Program-made: the position numbers and the translations under genes
The notes under the pieces: generated by a model
Databases searched by the model: none
The model's input: only the letters and a program-made list of their open reading frames with translations
What the model was told of the DNA's origin: nothing
Shown: positions 24,755 to 35,575 of the stretch, in pieces
Position numbering within the stretch: position 1 is the stretch's first letter
Layout: the number at the start of each line of letters is the position of its first letter
NCBI GenBank assembly: GCA_026545765.1
Contig: CM048840.1
Coordinates: forward strand, 4,113,265 to 4,177,264
From: Plantago major
Lineage: Eukaryota > Streptophyta > Magnoliopsida > Lamiales > Plantaginaceae
Length of the DNA stretch: 64,000 bases
Direction of reading: 5' to 3'

Positions 24755-25241
24755 TGCAGAGCGCGTAGTGGGGTGTTACTCGTTCTTTCAGTGTGATTTT
24801 TGTAGGCAAGAAGTGGAGAAATACTTGGTCACACAGTATATTATTGCCCACTCTTGCACACACCAGCCATTCACAGACCCTAACATGTGTTAATAACTTC
24901 ATATGGAGCACTATTTTGCAGTGTATTGTCGTGAGTGATAGATGCATCGTAGCAATAAGTAGCAACTCTTAATGCAATAATAGTCATATTCAAGTCGCTT
25001 GTTATGTTACAAGCTTTAACATTTATATTCCTGTAGCGTTACTGGACGGATCCTGCCATATTTTTCGGCATCATATTGTTTTCCATTGTGGCAACCTTTG
25101 ATTTTATTCCTCTTGGCTTTGTTCGGATGATATGCATTTGTACATGGCTACATGTAATCATCTGGTCGGATATTCGCAAACATAGTTTGCAAGCTGCAGC
25201 ATACCTATAGAAATACTTGTGCTATTCTTCCGACTCCAAAT
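24755..25241. other. 3' flank of the ADNT1-type gene
   Basis: AT-rich downstream sequence between two convergent genes. It probably holds both 3' untranslated regions; no clear single poly(A) signal can be assigned. Confidence 0.4.
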
Positions 25242-25873
25242 CTATACTAGTACTAGCTCTATCGCAGTAATTTTTACATAGAGGCTTGATTCATTCACAA
25301 ACTCATGGTGAATCAATTCATCAGGCATCAGCTTCATTCCGAATACTCCTCTTCCCAACACATAATCTGTAGCACCATAGCCAATTCTCTTGAACAATTT
25401 TCTCAACTCACATTCTTCTGCTGTGTCTAAAAATGAAAACAGGTCAGCTGAAAAGTAAAATGCAAAACATGATCGAATAAATTCCACACCTCACTACAAG
25501 TCCGTACATACCTGCAGTCGCGTATCTTGGTATGAACCTTAGCAGTCTGCCTCTCAGCAGCTCGAAGCTCGTTTACTTCCCGCCTCCGAATCAGAAAATC
25601 GGACCTCGACGAAACATTTTTCCCCTTTTTCTCCGACTGGCTGTTTTCTCGCTCCCCAATCTCCTCCTCTACATGTTCACGTTCTTCAGCAGACATAGAG
25701 AGACAAGAAAGGATCATAACAAGGTTAATCCCAGCTAGAGCCGGATCATAATCGGATTCTGCAGAATTTCCGATTTTGTCCTTATTTTCTTCATCTGTAA
25801 TTCTTCCTTCTTCGTCCTCTCGACATCCGATCATCTTAGTTTCTTCTTCCAGCTTCATTTCTGGCTCCATCAT
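25242..25873 (-). CDS. Small unrecognised plant gene, acidic N-terminus and charged helix
   Basis: Start at the ATG complementary to 25871-25873 (MMEPEMKLEEETKM). Upstream, a 5' leader intron fits well (donor at 25987, acceptor ending 25880, 108 bp), which supports a real transcript. The first coding exon encodes an acidic region and then a charged, probably helical RRREVNELRAAERQTAKV stretch. A second exon (25426 down to 25242) encodes TAEECELRKLFKRIGYGA and MKLMPDELIHHEF. The strongest-looking donor (GTATGT at 25511) puts the second exon out of frame and ends the protein after 126 residues. A second donor, GTGAGG at 25494, gives a 68-bp intron and an in-frame product of 187 residues. I favour the latter. 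I do not recognise the family and assign no function. Confidence 0.6.
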
Positions 25874-25879
25874 CACCTT

Positions 25880-25987
25880 CTGCGATAAAAAAAAAAATCA
25901 TCACAGAATCAAATTAAACAATCACAAAGAAGAATAAAAAACAATCGAATTCGTTGAAAAGATGAGACGATTGAAATTGAAATTTAC
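25880..25987 (-). other. Putative 5' leader intron of the 25242-25873 gene
   Basis: On the minus strand, CACAAG then GTAAATTTC opens it and TTTATCGCAG closes it, ending seven bases before the ATG. It is T-rich, as plant introns are. Leader introns often raise expression, but no such effect can be read here. Confidence 0.6.
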
Positions 25988-26459
25988 CTTGTGATCGATT
26001 GAAGGAAGGAGAGAAGTGATCGTCGTTAGAACTAGAAGGTGTGCGATTGTTTTAGGTATAGATGCTTGTTTTCTATTGGGAAAAAGTATGATCGTTTTTG
26101 TTTCTTGTGCTACTTGTTACTGTGTATTGTGTATTTATTCTGGTTAAAGAAAGATTAAGGTCAATTGATGACTATCAAGTATCAATGGTGACGAGAATAG
26201 GGTTATTTACTAATGGTTGGAGTCTTCAAAAGCAACATTTTCACAAGTTGGTTTTTACTTTTTACCTTTTCTAACTGTTGTTTGCCATCACAAGTTTTAC
26301 TTTAGGTTGAGAGGTTGGATATGAAAATGGAGGAAAGAAAATGAAAATAAACTAGCTAATTATATTTGTGAGTATAACCCCAAATCAACTTAACGAGTTA
26401 AAGCCAACAAAATGATTTACACTAACATTTCCAATATTTAGATATTGGGTAATCAAGCT

Positions 26460-26660
26460 CAAGAACACACATAACAATGGTGAGGCAAAAAAACCAATTC
26501 ACGGGTTAAGGAAACGAAGAACTAAAACAAACAGACAGCAATTATGTGGTTCGGTTCTAATCTATATCTCTCGATGATCGTACGGGATTTATTAATTCGT
26601 TAGGAATTACAAGTACACAACTCATACATATTAATACACAGAATCGATCAAACTCTGAAA
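26460..26660 (-). repeat. Possible copia LTR remnant
   Basis: On the minus strand the stretch reads CCGAACCACATAATTGCTGT, resembling the U5 block CCGAACCACGTAATCG of the LTR at 17059-17580. No second LTR, primer site or target duplication is visible. Family level only. Confidence 0.3.
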
Positions 26661-26681
26661 AAATGTTACTACTAAGTCTAT

Positions 26682-26822
26682 GTTCTTTTCGTCTGAACAT
26701 AACATAATTAAATTGAATAGAACTTAATTGAACTGAACTGAATTATAGTATAAAATATAACTATGCAGAACTGAACTGAATGGATCTGAACTGAACTGAA
26801 TGAGTTTGCAGACGAAGAGACA
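26682..26822. mobile_element. Small MITE-like inverted-repeat element
   Basis: Left end GTTCTTTTCGTCTGAAC and the reverse complement of the right end (TCTCTTCGTCTGCAAAC) form imperfect terminal inverted repeats. The interior is built of AACTGAACTGAA words. A related end (TCAGATGAAGCGAACAT) occurs near 54011-54027. Target duplication is not clear. Confidence 0.45.
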
Positions 26823-27249
26823 GAATCTTATTATTTAAACTGTAGAATTCAATCGTAGCCAAACCTAGATAAATTTGTGAAATTGTTTGAACTTTGAAGT
26901 ATTAATACCTCCATTTTTTATAACCTTTCAACTTATCGGTCAACCGTAATCAATGTTAACCACAAAATCTTAAAATATTATAATAAAAAATTTAACAAAA
27001 TTATATAATAAAAATTTAAACTCATAATATTCATAATATAATTCTATTAAGTATTAAATCATTATAATTTAAGAATAATTCATGATCAAAATTAATTATG
27101 CTTAATCGTAAAAGCCAAAGTCTTGGAAAATGTAAAATTTTCCTAAAAGATAGGAAAGTCAAGGTTTTTTCTGGATTTTCGCAGTTTTTGGGTTTTAACA
27201 GTCAGACTGGCCGGGTTTCTAAAAAACCGCCGAGACAAGCATTTTTCAT

Positions 27250-27490
27250 TATCCTTTTAATAGATTATGTTATGGTTTTAATTTGTTAACATTGAAAGTT
27301 TCAGTTACAGTTTTAAAGTATTTTGTTAATGTTCTAAGAGATGATATGATAGTTTTAATGCGTCGGTATTGCATGTTTCAATTATAATGTTAACATTTTT
27401 TGTTAAATTTTTAACAGATGGTATCATGGTTTTAAGAACCTACATGATATTTTTATAATGGTTTGTTATACTTTTAAGTGACAATCTAAT
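27250..27490 (-). repeat. Inverted arm of the TTAAAACTATAACA repeat
   Basis: Carries GTTATGGTTTTAAT, GTTACAGTTTTAAAG and TGATAGTTTTAATG, i.e. the same word family as 27500-29130 but in the opposite orientation. Orientation switches at about 27490. Confidence 0.6.
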
Positions 27491-27499
27491 ATCATTAAA

Positions 27500-29130
27500 C
27501 CACCATTAAACAAGTCTAAAAGTTCCAGAAAAGCCATTAAAACAACAATAAACAAGCTTAAAATAAGCACTTAAACATTCAGTCATCCAAATATTTTAAA
27601 ACATCTATTCTCATAGAAAAAATTAAAATATATGTTCATTCGGTGTTTTTGATGCAAATGCAACTGAGTTGTCAAAATAGACTTTTTTTCGATTAAACTT
27701 GTTGGTGAACTTCGGACTCCTGCATTTTGTTGCTTGTGCTTGTTGCTTCAATACAACAGCGACACATTTGAGAGACCCATCATCAAACTCTGTATCATCA
27801 TCTGCACCTGCTTAAAACATTCACTAACTGGATTAAAATCATAACATCTCATCAAAACTATCACATGGGTATTTAAAAACAAAGAATGAACATACAACAC
27901 AAGCTAAAAATAGTAACATTGATGCTTAAAACCATAACAATGCATCTTAAAACTACAACAAAGCAGGATCATGCCGCACAAGCTAAAAACAGTAACATTG
28001 ATATATAAAATCCTATAACACTACATTTAAACTATAACAAAACATTTGCAAAAATTCAAATCATAAATATTTCTCATAAGCTAAAACACTAATGTTGATG
28101 CTTAAAACAACAACAATAGGTATTAAAACTATAACTTATAAGCTAAAAACAATAACAGGAAAAAATATTCAGCATAAGCAAAATATAATAACATTAATGC
28201 TTAAAATCATACATACAGTGCATTTTAAAACTATAATAATGCATTTTAAAACTATAACAAAGCACGAACATATAGCACAAGCTAAAAACAGTAATGTTGG
28301 TGATTAAAACCATAACAGTGCATCTTAAAACTATAATAATGCCTCTTAAAACTATAACAAAACATTTGCAAAAAATCAAATCAAAAATATTTCCCAGAAG
28401 ATAAAACACTTCTGATGATGCTTAAAACTACAACAATAGGTTTTCAAACTGTAACATATGCGCTTAAAATAATAAGGGGCAAAAATATTCAACATAAGCT
28501 AAATATAGTAACATTAATACTTAAAACCATAACAATGCATTTTAAAACTATAACAAACTATAACATTGCCTCTTAAAACTATAACAATGCACGAACATGC
28601 AATACGAGCTAATATAAAAACAATAACAATGTATCTTAAAACAATAAGAATGTCTCTTAAAACTGTAACAATGTCCATTACAACTATAACAAAGAATTTG
28701 CAAAAAAATCCAATCGCACGAGGGTCTAAAAACACTTACGTTGCAGCTTAAAACTATAACAATAGGTCTTGAAACTATAACATATGCGTTAAAATAGTAA
28801 CAGCCGAAAACATTCAACACAAGCTAAAACTACAACATAACAATGTTGATTAAAAATATAACACCAGCTCTTAAAACTATAACAAAGCACCATGACATGA
28901 TTGCGAAAAAATAAATCATAATAACATGCGAAACATTAAACACAAACTAAAACTATACCAATGTTGATTAAAACTATGACATCGGCTCTTAAAATCATAA
29001 GAAAGCACCATATAACATGTTTGTGAAATGATAAATCATATAATAATTGGCAAAACATTCAACACAAGCTAAAACTACAATAATGTTGATTCAAACTATG
29101 ACATAAGATCTTAAAACCATAACAAAACAC
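27500..29130 (+). repeat. Degenerate tandem array of CTTAAAACTATAACAA-type words
   Basis: More than thirty variants of (C/A)TTAAAACTATAACAATG and AAGCTAAAAACAGTAACATTG fill 1.6 kb. The anchor ATTTGCAAAAA-TCAAATC recurs near 28044, 28364 and 28694, a spacing of about 320-330 bp. A related anchor then recurs near 28895 and 29015, about 120 bp apart. So there is a higher-order unit that shortens to the right. No protein-coding frame. The arrangement resembles subterminal repeats of large DNA transposons, but no terminal repeats were found. Confidence 0.85.
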
Positions 29131-29239
29131 GCATTCATGATAGATTAATAGACTTATTACTACACCTAGGGATCTACACCAGTAAACGGCCGCCTTTAGC
29201 CACAAAATTGAGATATGCAAAAATCAACTATACCTCTCC

Positions 29240-29750
29240 ACAAAACCTTCAATCACCTCCTTACTCATGGCACGCCACCCGACAACACCGACTACAAGCT
29301 CCGGTTGTGCCTGATGAGTAGAGCAACGTCGTCATGTCGTCCTGGCTGCCTCACTCCTTGACTCGTCTTTGACTCGATTGCTTCTTCAACATTTCCTCGA
29401 TTGTAGTGACGATCCTCAATTTTTCCGATCTCGTTGAGCTTTTCGAATCCGAGCTAATCGAATATGATCCAGTCGAGTTGATTGAATCTGAGGTGAATGA
29501 AACTGGAATCGAAGTTGATTGAATCCGAGCTAATCGAATCCGATCTCGTAGTGTCGTTTAAGAGTACGATAGGGAGATTGGAACCGGCGATTTTGGGGAG
29601 GAGCTGAGAGATGGTGAAGGCGAGGACGGAGATCTGCTTGGCGATTTTCTCCGGCGGTGTTGAGCGGATTGGTGGTGGTGATGATGGCAATTTTCCGATG
29701 GTTTTGTCAGTGAGAGAGAAGGAGGTGATTGGAGGTTAGAGAGAGAGGGA
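29240..29750 (-). other. GC-richer gene-like island beside the repeat array
   Basis: In contrast to its AT-rich surroundings this stretch looks like the start of a gene on the minus strand. A CT-rich leader (29700-29780) is followed by an ATG at 29688-29690 and the frame MPSSPPPIRSTPPEKIAKQ...SQLLPKIAGSNLPIVLLN to 29454. The last third of the frame is built of CGAATCCGAGCTAATCGAAT repeats, so a functional product is doubtful. It may be a host gene fragment carried by the element holding the array. Product not recognised. Confidence 0.35.
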
Positions 29751-29899
29751 ATGTGGTATAGAGAGAGAAAGATGATTTAGTAGTATGAATTTGTTTGTGA
29801 TATTTATATAAAATTTATTGACCGATTTTTTAAATTTTTGACCGGTTCTTTATTGTTAAATCGGATTTTTCTACATATTAGGAAAAACTTTTCTTTTAC

Positions 29900-30070
29900 T
29901 ATACTTACTCATCGTAAAATAGTAAGGTGAAAAGTTTATAGAAAAAATGTTCGGAGTATAACACAACTCTATCCTACGGTCCCTCACGAGCCGAACCAAA
30001 TTGATGCATATGTCCTGGTCCACATTCATTAATGATTTTGTTGTATGTTATGTGCTAGGACAAGTAGAGG
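29900..30070. other. Intergenic, nothing recognised
   Basis: AT-rich sequence with no reading frame or element end that I can support. Confidence 0.4.
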
Positions 30071-30071
30071 G

Positions 30072-30132
<61 letters not shown>

Positions 30133-30137
30133 CATAC
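30072..30137. repeat. TA dinucleotide microsatellite
   Basis: An uninterrupted (TA)n run of about 28 units, followed by a few CATA units. Confidence 0.95.
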
Positions 30138-31770
30138 TAGAATGTGAGAACACGCTATGCGTGTTTTGTGGCATTTACTTACAAATAACTGATAAAATAT
30201 ATGAATGTAAGTAATATCGTTGTTTCTGATAATAGATTTCTCCTTTTTTTTCGAGTTGAATTAAAGTTTAGGTTAGTACGAATTGATCTGTTTTAATTCA
30301 ATTGGAGACGATGAGAAGAAAATATTGGTTATCCTTGTTTTTTTACGATGAATTGTTTTGGTTGGAATTGAATTAGGACTTGAAATTTAAATAGATAATA
30401 CATATTGAATTTTTTGAATGATGAATTGATTTTGTTAGGGTTGCATTAGAGCTTGTAATTTAATTGGATTAAACTGATTGTTTTTTTGTAACTAAAGTCT
30501 AATTTATATACTTATTACAAATGAATCCAATTTAACTTAAATTAAGTACTAAATTGCACAACTTCAATAGTTGTCCACTTATATAAATAAATAAATAATA
30601 TATAAACTGTAATATATCCTGAACTTTGATGTACAAAAGAACATAATTATTTTGTGAGGCAAACCGTGAGAGTATTTGAGTACATTTTTAACTTTGTTAG
30701 ATGGGACAAGAAGAGAGAGGTAAGAAAGGGAACCACTGTTAGTTGCGTATAAATCGTTACTAAACGAGTGAGATGTCATACTAGCCTTGCTATGCAAGTT
30801 AAGCATTGTCAAGGAGCCAAAACCAATGTCAAAATGCGAAAACATAGAAGGACAAACAAATCATTATAGGAAATTCAATAATTTATTTTTATAGAGTAAT
30901 CATTGAGAGTATTGCAGATAATTTATCTGTAGGCAATTTATATCACAAGAAAATCATCAATGTTATTAATCAAAACACTTATAATTTTAACATTGGTGTT
31001 TTTTTCATATTACAACAAAACTTATTTCGTTAACAACATAGACGTTTTGATTAATAACATAGATAGTTTTATTGATAATATAGACGGTCTCTAAATTAGT
31101 TATTTAGAAACCGTCTCTCATGAGACTTTGTGATTTTTATAATATAACTCTTCTCTTTCGACAAGCTTCCACTAGTTTACCGTTTATTTATTTTTATATT
31201 CTATATTTATGAAATTAACTAAATTATCATTTAATTCATTTATTTAACACATTATAAAAATCAACTATCTAATCATATCTTTATCATTTAATTTTAGGTA
31301 ACAAATTATTAATATGAGTCAAGTAATAAAGGAGTGTGAACCGATGAATCTTATATACATTTAATTAAGAAACTAATTAATACAGGTTTTTCACTAGACA
31401 TTGAATTTAATTAGACAAAAAGTAGAACTTTCATGCACTATATGTGATACTAGACATGTTTAATTATGGACCGCATTATAGATACTAGACATCAAAAGAT
31501 GATACGTATTGAACCGAATTCATGGCATCATGTGATATTCGATACAAAAGTTCCAACAACAATTAATTTGTACAGTAAGATGGAAGCTAGAATCAATGTT
31601 ATTGAAAAATAAAATTTCAAGAAACTTAAAGTCTTAAACACAAAAAACACCAACAAATTGTCCGCAAATTAATCGAACCCAGCTGTCCAATGAGTTCACA
31701 CGTAGAGAACTTTTCAAGAATCACACATTAAAATCATCAAATTCTAAACCATAATTCACATCGACATTTT
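30138..31770. other. Gene-poor stretch with a small GACGGTCTCT inverted repeat
   Basis: No supported gene. At 31082-31138 TAGACGGTCTCTAAAT and its near inverse ATTTAGAAACCGTCTCT sit close together. A related CCGTCTCTCAGGAGAC occurs near 46059, so this is probably a dispersed repeat end. Confidence 0.45.
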
Positions 31771-31775
31771 GGACC

Positions 31776-31784
31776 CTATATATA
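31776..31784 (+). promoter_or_regulatory. Putative TATA box of DUF7722 gene 1
   Basis: CTATATATA about 90 bp before the start codon, inside a block (CATAATTCACATCGACAT, TTGGACCC) that recurs before the second copy at 33001-33030. Confidence 0.65.
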
Positions 31785-31865
31785 CGCCTCAAATTTCCTT
31801 GCACCATTACAACAAACAAATTACTTTGTAGTTTGTACAAGTCTAAAGTACCAAGGGTGTGAAAA

Positions 31866-32117
31866 ATGGGATCCATTGCAACAAGGCAAGAACCTGCGAA
31901 GAAGCTGAAAGGCGGAAACGGGATCGACCTAGCAAGGGACCAGAGGTGCGGGGTGTTTCAGATGCCGGTGCATTACCCAAGGTACACACAAGCCGATTAC
32001 GAAGCCATGCCTGAGTGGAAGCTGGACTGCTTGTTGGCACAGTACGGATTGCAGGTGAATGGTGGTTTGGACCACAAGAGAAAGTTTGCCATGGGTGCCT
32101 TCTTGTGGACTTATTGA
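31866..32117 (+). CDS. DUF7722-family small protein, copy 1
   Basis: Single-exon 83-residue protein. The conserved core is VFQMPVHYPRYTQADYEAMP, EWKLDCLLAQYGLQV and HKRKFAMGAFLW at the very C-terminus, as in the plant family DUF7722 (tens of small proteins per genome, function unknown). The N-terminal 30 residues are variable and charged. The start is supported by a TATA box 90 bp upstream and by colinearity with copy 2. The 3' flank (TTAGTTACAAATCTCTAA) is shared with copy 2, so the whole transcription unit was duplicated. There is no signal peptide or membrane segment, so it is probably a soluble intracellular protein. Confidence 0.85.
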   Translation: MGSIATRQEPAKKLKGGNGIDLARDQRCGVFQMPVHYPRYTQADYEAMPEWKLDCLLAQYGLQVNGGLDHKRKFAMGAFLWTY

Positions 32118-32199
32118 TCGACAATTTTGTTATGGTGTCTTGTTTGCTTTTCTTTAGTTACAAATCTCTAATATGTTAGGTGATGAGTATCAAATGTTA

Positions 32200-32670
32200 C
32201 CGACTTACGTGATTGTTGATTCAAGTGGCAAGGGTTTGTAATAGTCTATTTCAAATGGTAGTGTTTGTCTAAACCAAGAACATAGCATGTCCAATGTAGC
32301 TTGTACTACAACACCACTAATGTACTAAAACTCACAGGCAGGGAGGAAAACATTAATCCACAAATTCAATTCACTGCAGCCAAGAATTAAAATCCATTGG
32401 TGTTCAAATGTTTTCAATTTGTAGAAAGTAGCTCCAATGACATCCTTAAGCTAGTAGTCTCTCCATAAAATCACAACTAAAACTGAAATTGAAATAAGAA
32501 ACAACTGTAAATGCAATATACTGGATTCCAGTGGACGGAGATCAGACCCTTTACAGCAAGAACCATTTATTATTAAACCACATGCATAGAGTCGGATATT
32601 TCGTATGATGTTGCACGTTTTAAGCTGGAGATGCCACCTAAAATGTCTTGTAGATTAAGCAAACTCTTGA
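32200..32670. other. Spacer between the DUF7722 copies
   Basis: AT-rich, no gene or structured RNA recognised. Confidence 0.4.
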
Positions 32671-32865
32671 TACCACTTGTTAGGATTTGAAAAGTCGGCT
32701 ATGAAATAACCGGAATAGAATTAGTAGCAACTCTCACACACAACTATTACAAAAAAACCAATCTTGTATCTCACTCAAGTGTTTCCTCACTGGTTTTCTC
32801 TCTTCTTCTTCGTCGTCTTCTTCTTCTTGGTGATACATTACAACTGAGTTTACTGCTTAGCATCT
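32671..32865 (-). repeat. LTR end plus primer-binding-site fossil
   Basis: Read on the minus strand, a sequence ending CAAATCCTAACA is followed by AG and TGGTATCAAGAG, the layout of an LTR 3' end and a slightly altered initiator-Met primer site. The outer end of the LTR is not clear and no internal genes remain. It lies between the duplicated DUF7722 genes. Broken remnant. Confidence 0.4.
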
Positions 32866-33028
32866 CAATTTGTCTAAAACATTATTGAGTCAATTCTTCC
32901 GTCTTCAACAATGGAGGCTGCAATTATGGAGCATGGCTCAGCATATATGCAGGTGGACAGTAAAAAAGGGAGGCTGGAATACAACAAAAATCATCTACGC
33001 CATAATTCACATCGACATATTGGACCCC

Positions 33029-33035
33029 TATATAC
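33029..33035 (+). promoter_or_regulatory. Putative TATA box of DUF7722 gene 2
   Basis: CTATATA about 60 bp before the start codon, in the promoter block shared with copy 1. Confidence 0.6.
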
Positions 33036-33091
33036 AGACCCCAACTTGCCTTACACCATTTCCTTGAAAGAACTAGGGGCCGGAGTGTAAA

Positions 33092-33334
33092 ATGGAATCC
33101 AGTGCAACGCAAGAATCTGCGAAGCTGAAAGGTGAAAACGAGGAGCTAGCAGGGGATCAGAAGAGCGTGGTGTTCCAGATGCCGGTACATTACCCAAAAT
33201 ACACACGAGCCGAGTATGAAGCCATGCCGGAGTGGAAGCTAGACTGCTTGTTGGCAGAGTACGGATTGCAGGTCAATGGTGGTTTGGATCACAAGAGAAA
33301 GTTTGCCATGGGTGCCTTCTTGTGGACTAATTGA
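33092..33334 (+). CDS. DUF7722-family small protein, copy 2
   Basis: Single-exon 80-residue paralogue of the gene at 31866. Its last 54 residues match copy 1 at all but a handful of positions (VFQMPVHYPKYTRAEYEAMP, then HKRKFAMGAFLW), while the N-terminus differs. About 1.2 kb separates equivalent points of the two copies. Promoter, coding and 3' flank are all recognisably duplicated, so this is a tandem gene duplication and not a retrocopy. Function unknown for the family. It ends 280 bp from the convergent PDV1-like gene. Confidence 0.85.
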   Translation: MESSATQESAKLKGENEELAGDQKSVVFQMPVHYPKYTRAEYEAMPEWKLDCLLAEYGLQVNGGLDHKRKFAMGAFLWTN

Positions 33335-33612
33335 CAATTTTGTTCTTATTGTTGCTAGTTTGCTCTTCTTTAGTTACAAATCTCTAAAATATGTATGTAC
33401 ATATATAATGAATATCAAGTGTTATGACTGTTGATTTTAAGTGGCAAGGGAACTTGGTAAAATATCCACATTATATGTCTACTTCATAACAACCAACAAA
33501 ATCTAAACTTTGAGTTGTATAAATTTACAATTCATTTGGACGAACCAACTGTTCTTGTTTAGAGACTACATGTGCAAGTACAACAATGGTAATCTTGAGA
33601 AATTATAAAATT

Positions 33613-34397
33613 TCAACCCATTCCGCGTAACACATCTAATACAACACTTGAATCATCTAGTGAATATGCAGCGTTCTTTGTCACTGTTGAAACACTAGGA
33701 TCACCAGATTTGCCCTGCTTCCTGCTCTGATCATACAACTTTGCTGTTGAATAGATACTGGCAAAGATCACAACAAATTCGATAGCAAATCTGGCAGTAC
33801 TGACAAGAAACCTCGAAATCCCTTTGGCATGACTCTTCTGATCAATCTTCTGATCCTCTTTCCATTGAAGTTTCCATGAAAAGGCAGTCATATCATCTCC
33901 AATAAAAGAGGTAAGCTCTTGAAGAACACCAAGCTTCCTATGCTTTTCAGGGAATTGATTCATCTTATCAATGACAAGCTTTCGGCTTTCTTCCAATCGA
34001 GCTAAAGCTTCTTCCCTATCTTTGTCTTGTGATAACTTTACTCTCTGCAATAGGCATGCAATCGTAAGCATCATTAGTACTCAGTTGGCATACCGCATAC
34101 ATTATTGGCAGTCGAAAGGCTGCACAAAAGAAACAAATTACAAGGTTTGAATAGCTAGTATATGTTGTTAGTTGTTACCTGCAAGAAAATGAGATTATTG
34201 TGCACATCTTTGAGAGAATCCTTGATTGCAAACATCAGCTTCTTCTCTTCCAATGTGTTATCTGCCACAACACAGTAGCGGCCGTGATTCGAGCAATTGG
34301 TGCAGAAACTGAAGCCACTTTGGTTGATTCTTCCATGCAAGTCCCATGTTCTCTCAGCCAGAATTTGCAGCTTATACTTATCACTCATGGAATCCAT
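33613..34397 (-). CDS. PDV1-like plastid division protein (short form)
   Basis: Two exons, 34397-34179 and 34044-33613, joined in phase 0 by GTAACA/TTGCAG, give 216 residues. The first ATG (MDSMSDKYKL) is used. The N-terminal half has the PDV coiled-coil layout: RTWDLHGRI near 17-24, IKDSLKDVHNNLIFLQ near 58-73, and then EEALARLEESRKLVIDKM, matching the ARLEQSRILL segment of PDV1. A hydrophobic membrane segment lies near 152-171 (ARFAIEFVVIFASIYSTA). The protein ends in Gly (LRGMG), as PDV1 and PDV2 do; that terminal Gly binds ARC6-family partners. Family role: outer-envelope receptor recruiting the dynamin ARC5/DRP5B to the chloroplast division site. It is shorter than Arabidopsis PDV1 (about 272) and has a Cys/His cluster at 32-42. 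Paralogue or divergent orthologue is undecided. Confidence 0.75.
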
Positions 34398-35054
34398 CAC
34401 TAATTGAAAGTTTTTTTACAAGTGTTTTTATATGCCAAAGTTGTGTGTCTCATGCTTTAGGCACTTCTTTTGTCAGCTATTCTTGACCAATTGCTTCTTT
34501 TTCAGGAATATGATCAGCTTTTGTTTTAATTGGCTAGGAAATGTAGACAAGTTTTGGAAAAAGCTTCAAGTTTTATGGTCCGTGTTTGGAGATGGAATTA
34601 TCACTACCCTATATATGTTGTCCTTATTCTTTTCATATGGTACTTGCCTTCAAAGCCAAGTTTTGTTTGTACGTGATGCAAAGTTCAAGTTCCAGCTGTT
34701 TCTTGCCCCCACTAAATGCTACCTGGTCATACTTACACGACCGGAAAGAAATTCTGCATTTAAACTAAAATCATACTCCCATACAGGTAATGCAACGAAA
34801 CAATCACTTGCCCTATGAGAAAAAGAAAAGTAGTACTACTACTAGGTATGCAAAGACTTCTTTTCTTCTTCTTGAAAAGTGTATACGTAGACTTGTATAC
34901 AATTACATAGAGAAGATCTTGAAGGTGGAACGGTGCAAGGCTAGGCTAGCCACGAGAGACCGAACTTTAGTGTGACGGATCAAGATTTATAATTGCTTTA
35001 GCTCATATGGAGTAACCATATCGTATTAAGTCACTACTATTTTAGAGATTCAGA
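34398..35054. other. 5' flank of the PDV1-like gene
   Basis: No second gene supported. Several open frames on the plus strand here have no family features and are probably chance. Confidence 0.4.
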
Positions 35055-35575
35055 GCCTAGATCAGGGCGTAATCAAGATTTGAAAGTGGGGTGGCGGAGT
35101 ATTATAACACGGCACAATATCTAATTAAGTGAGGTCGGGTTATGACGGGTCGGGCCGGGTCGGATCAATATTTTTTACACCAAATTCATCGATCATGTGT
35201 ATATAAATATTAATATCCAAGTAAAATGAAAGGAAAGAAAGAACCGCATCATGATAAGGAAGGCAAAAAAAGAAAAAAAAAAAAAAAAGAACAAACGACA
35301 CTTGATAATTCCCTTTTCAATATGCATTATCAAATTGCTAGACAATAAGTCATCATCCATCGAACTCCTCAGTCTTCTTATCTAATTTTAATGCCTGAAA
35401 ATGCACGCTGATAACTTGCTCCAAAAGTATAACAACTGCTCGTATAACCCTCTTAAATTAATTAATTAGTAAAATATCTCTTTAATCACAAAGTCTTGGA
35501 AGAGATGTGTATTAGTGAGAGACGAATTGATGTTCTTAAAGATATGTATAATGTTTTATGAGTACGTATACATTT

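Noticed and set aside
27500-29130. Possible CRISPR-like array
   Set aside because: Repeats are degenerate, irregularly spaced and lie in plant nuclear DNA; no constant repeat-spacer design.
34432-34818. 128-codon plus-strand frame upstream of the PDV1-like gene
   Set aside because: No family features and no splice or promoter support.
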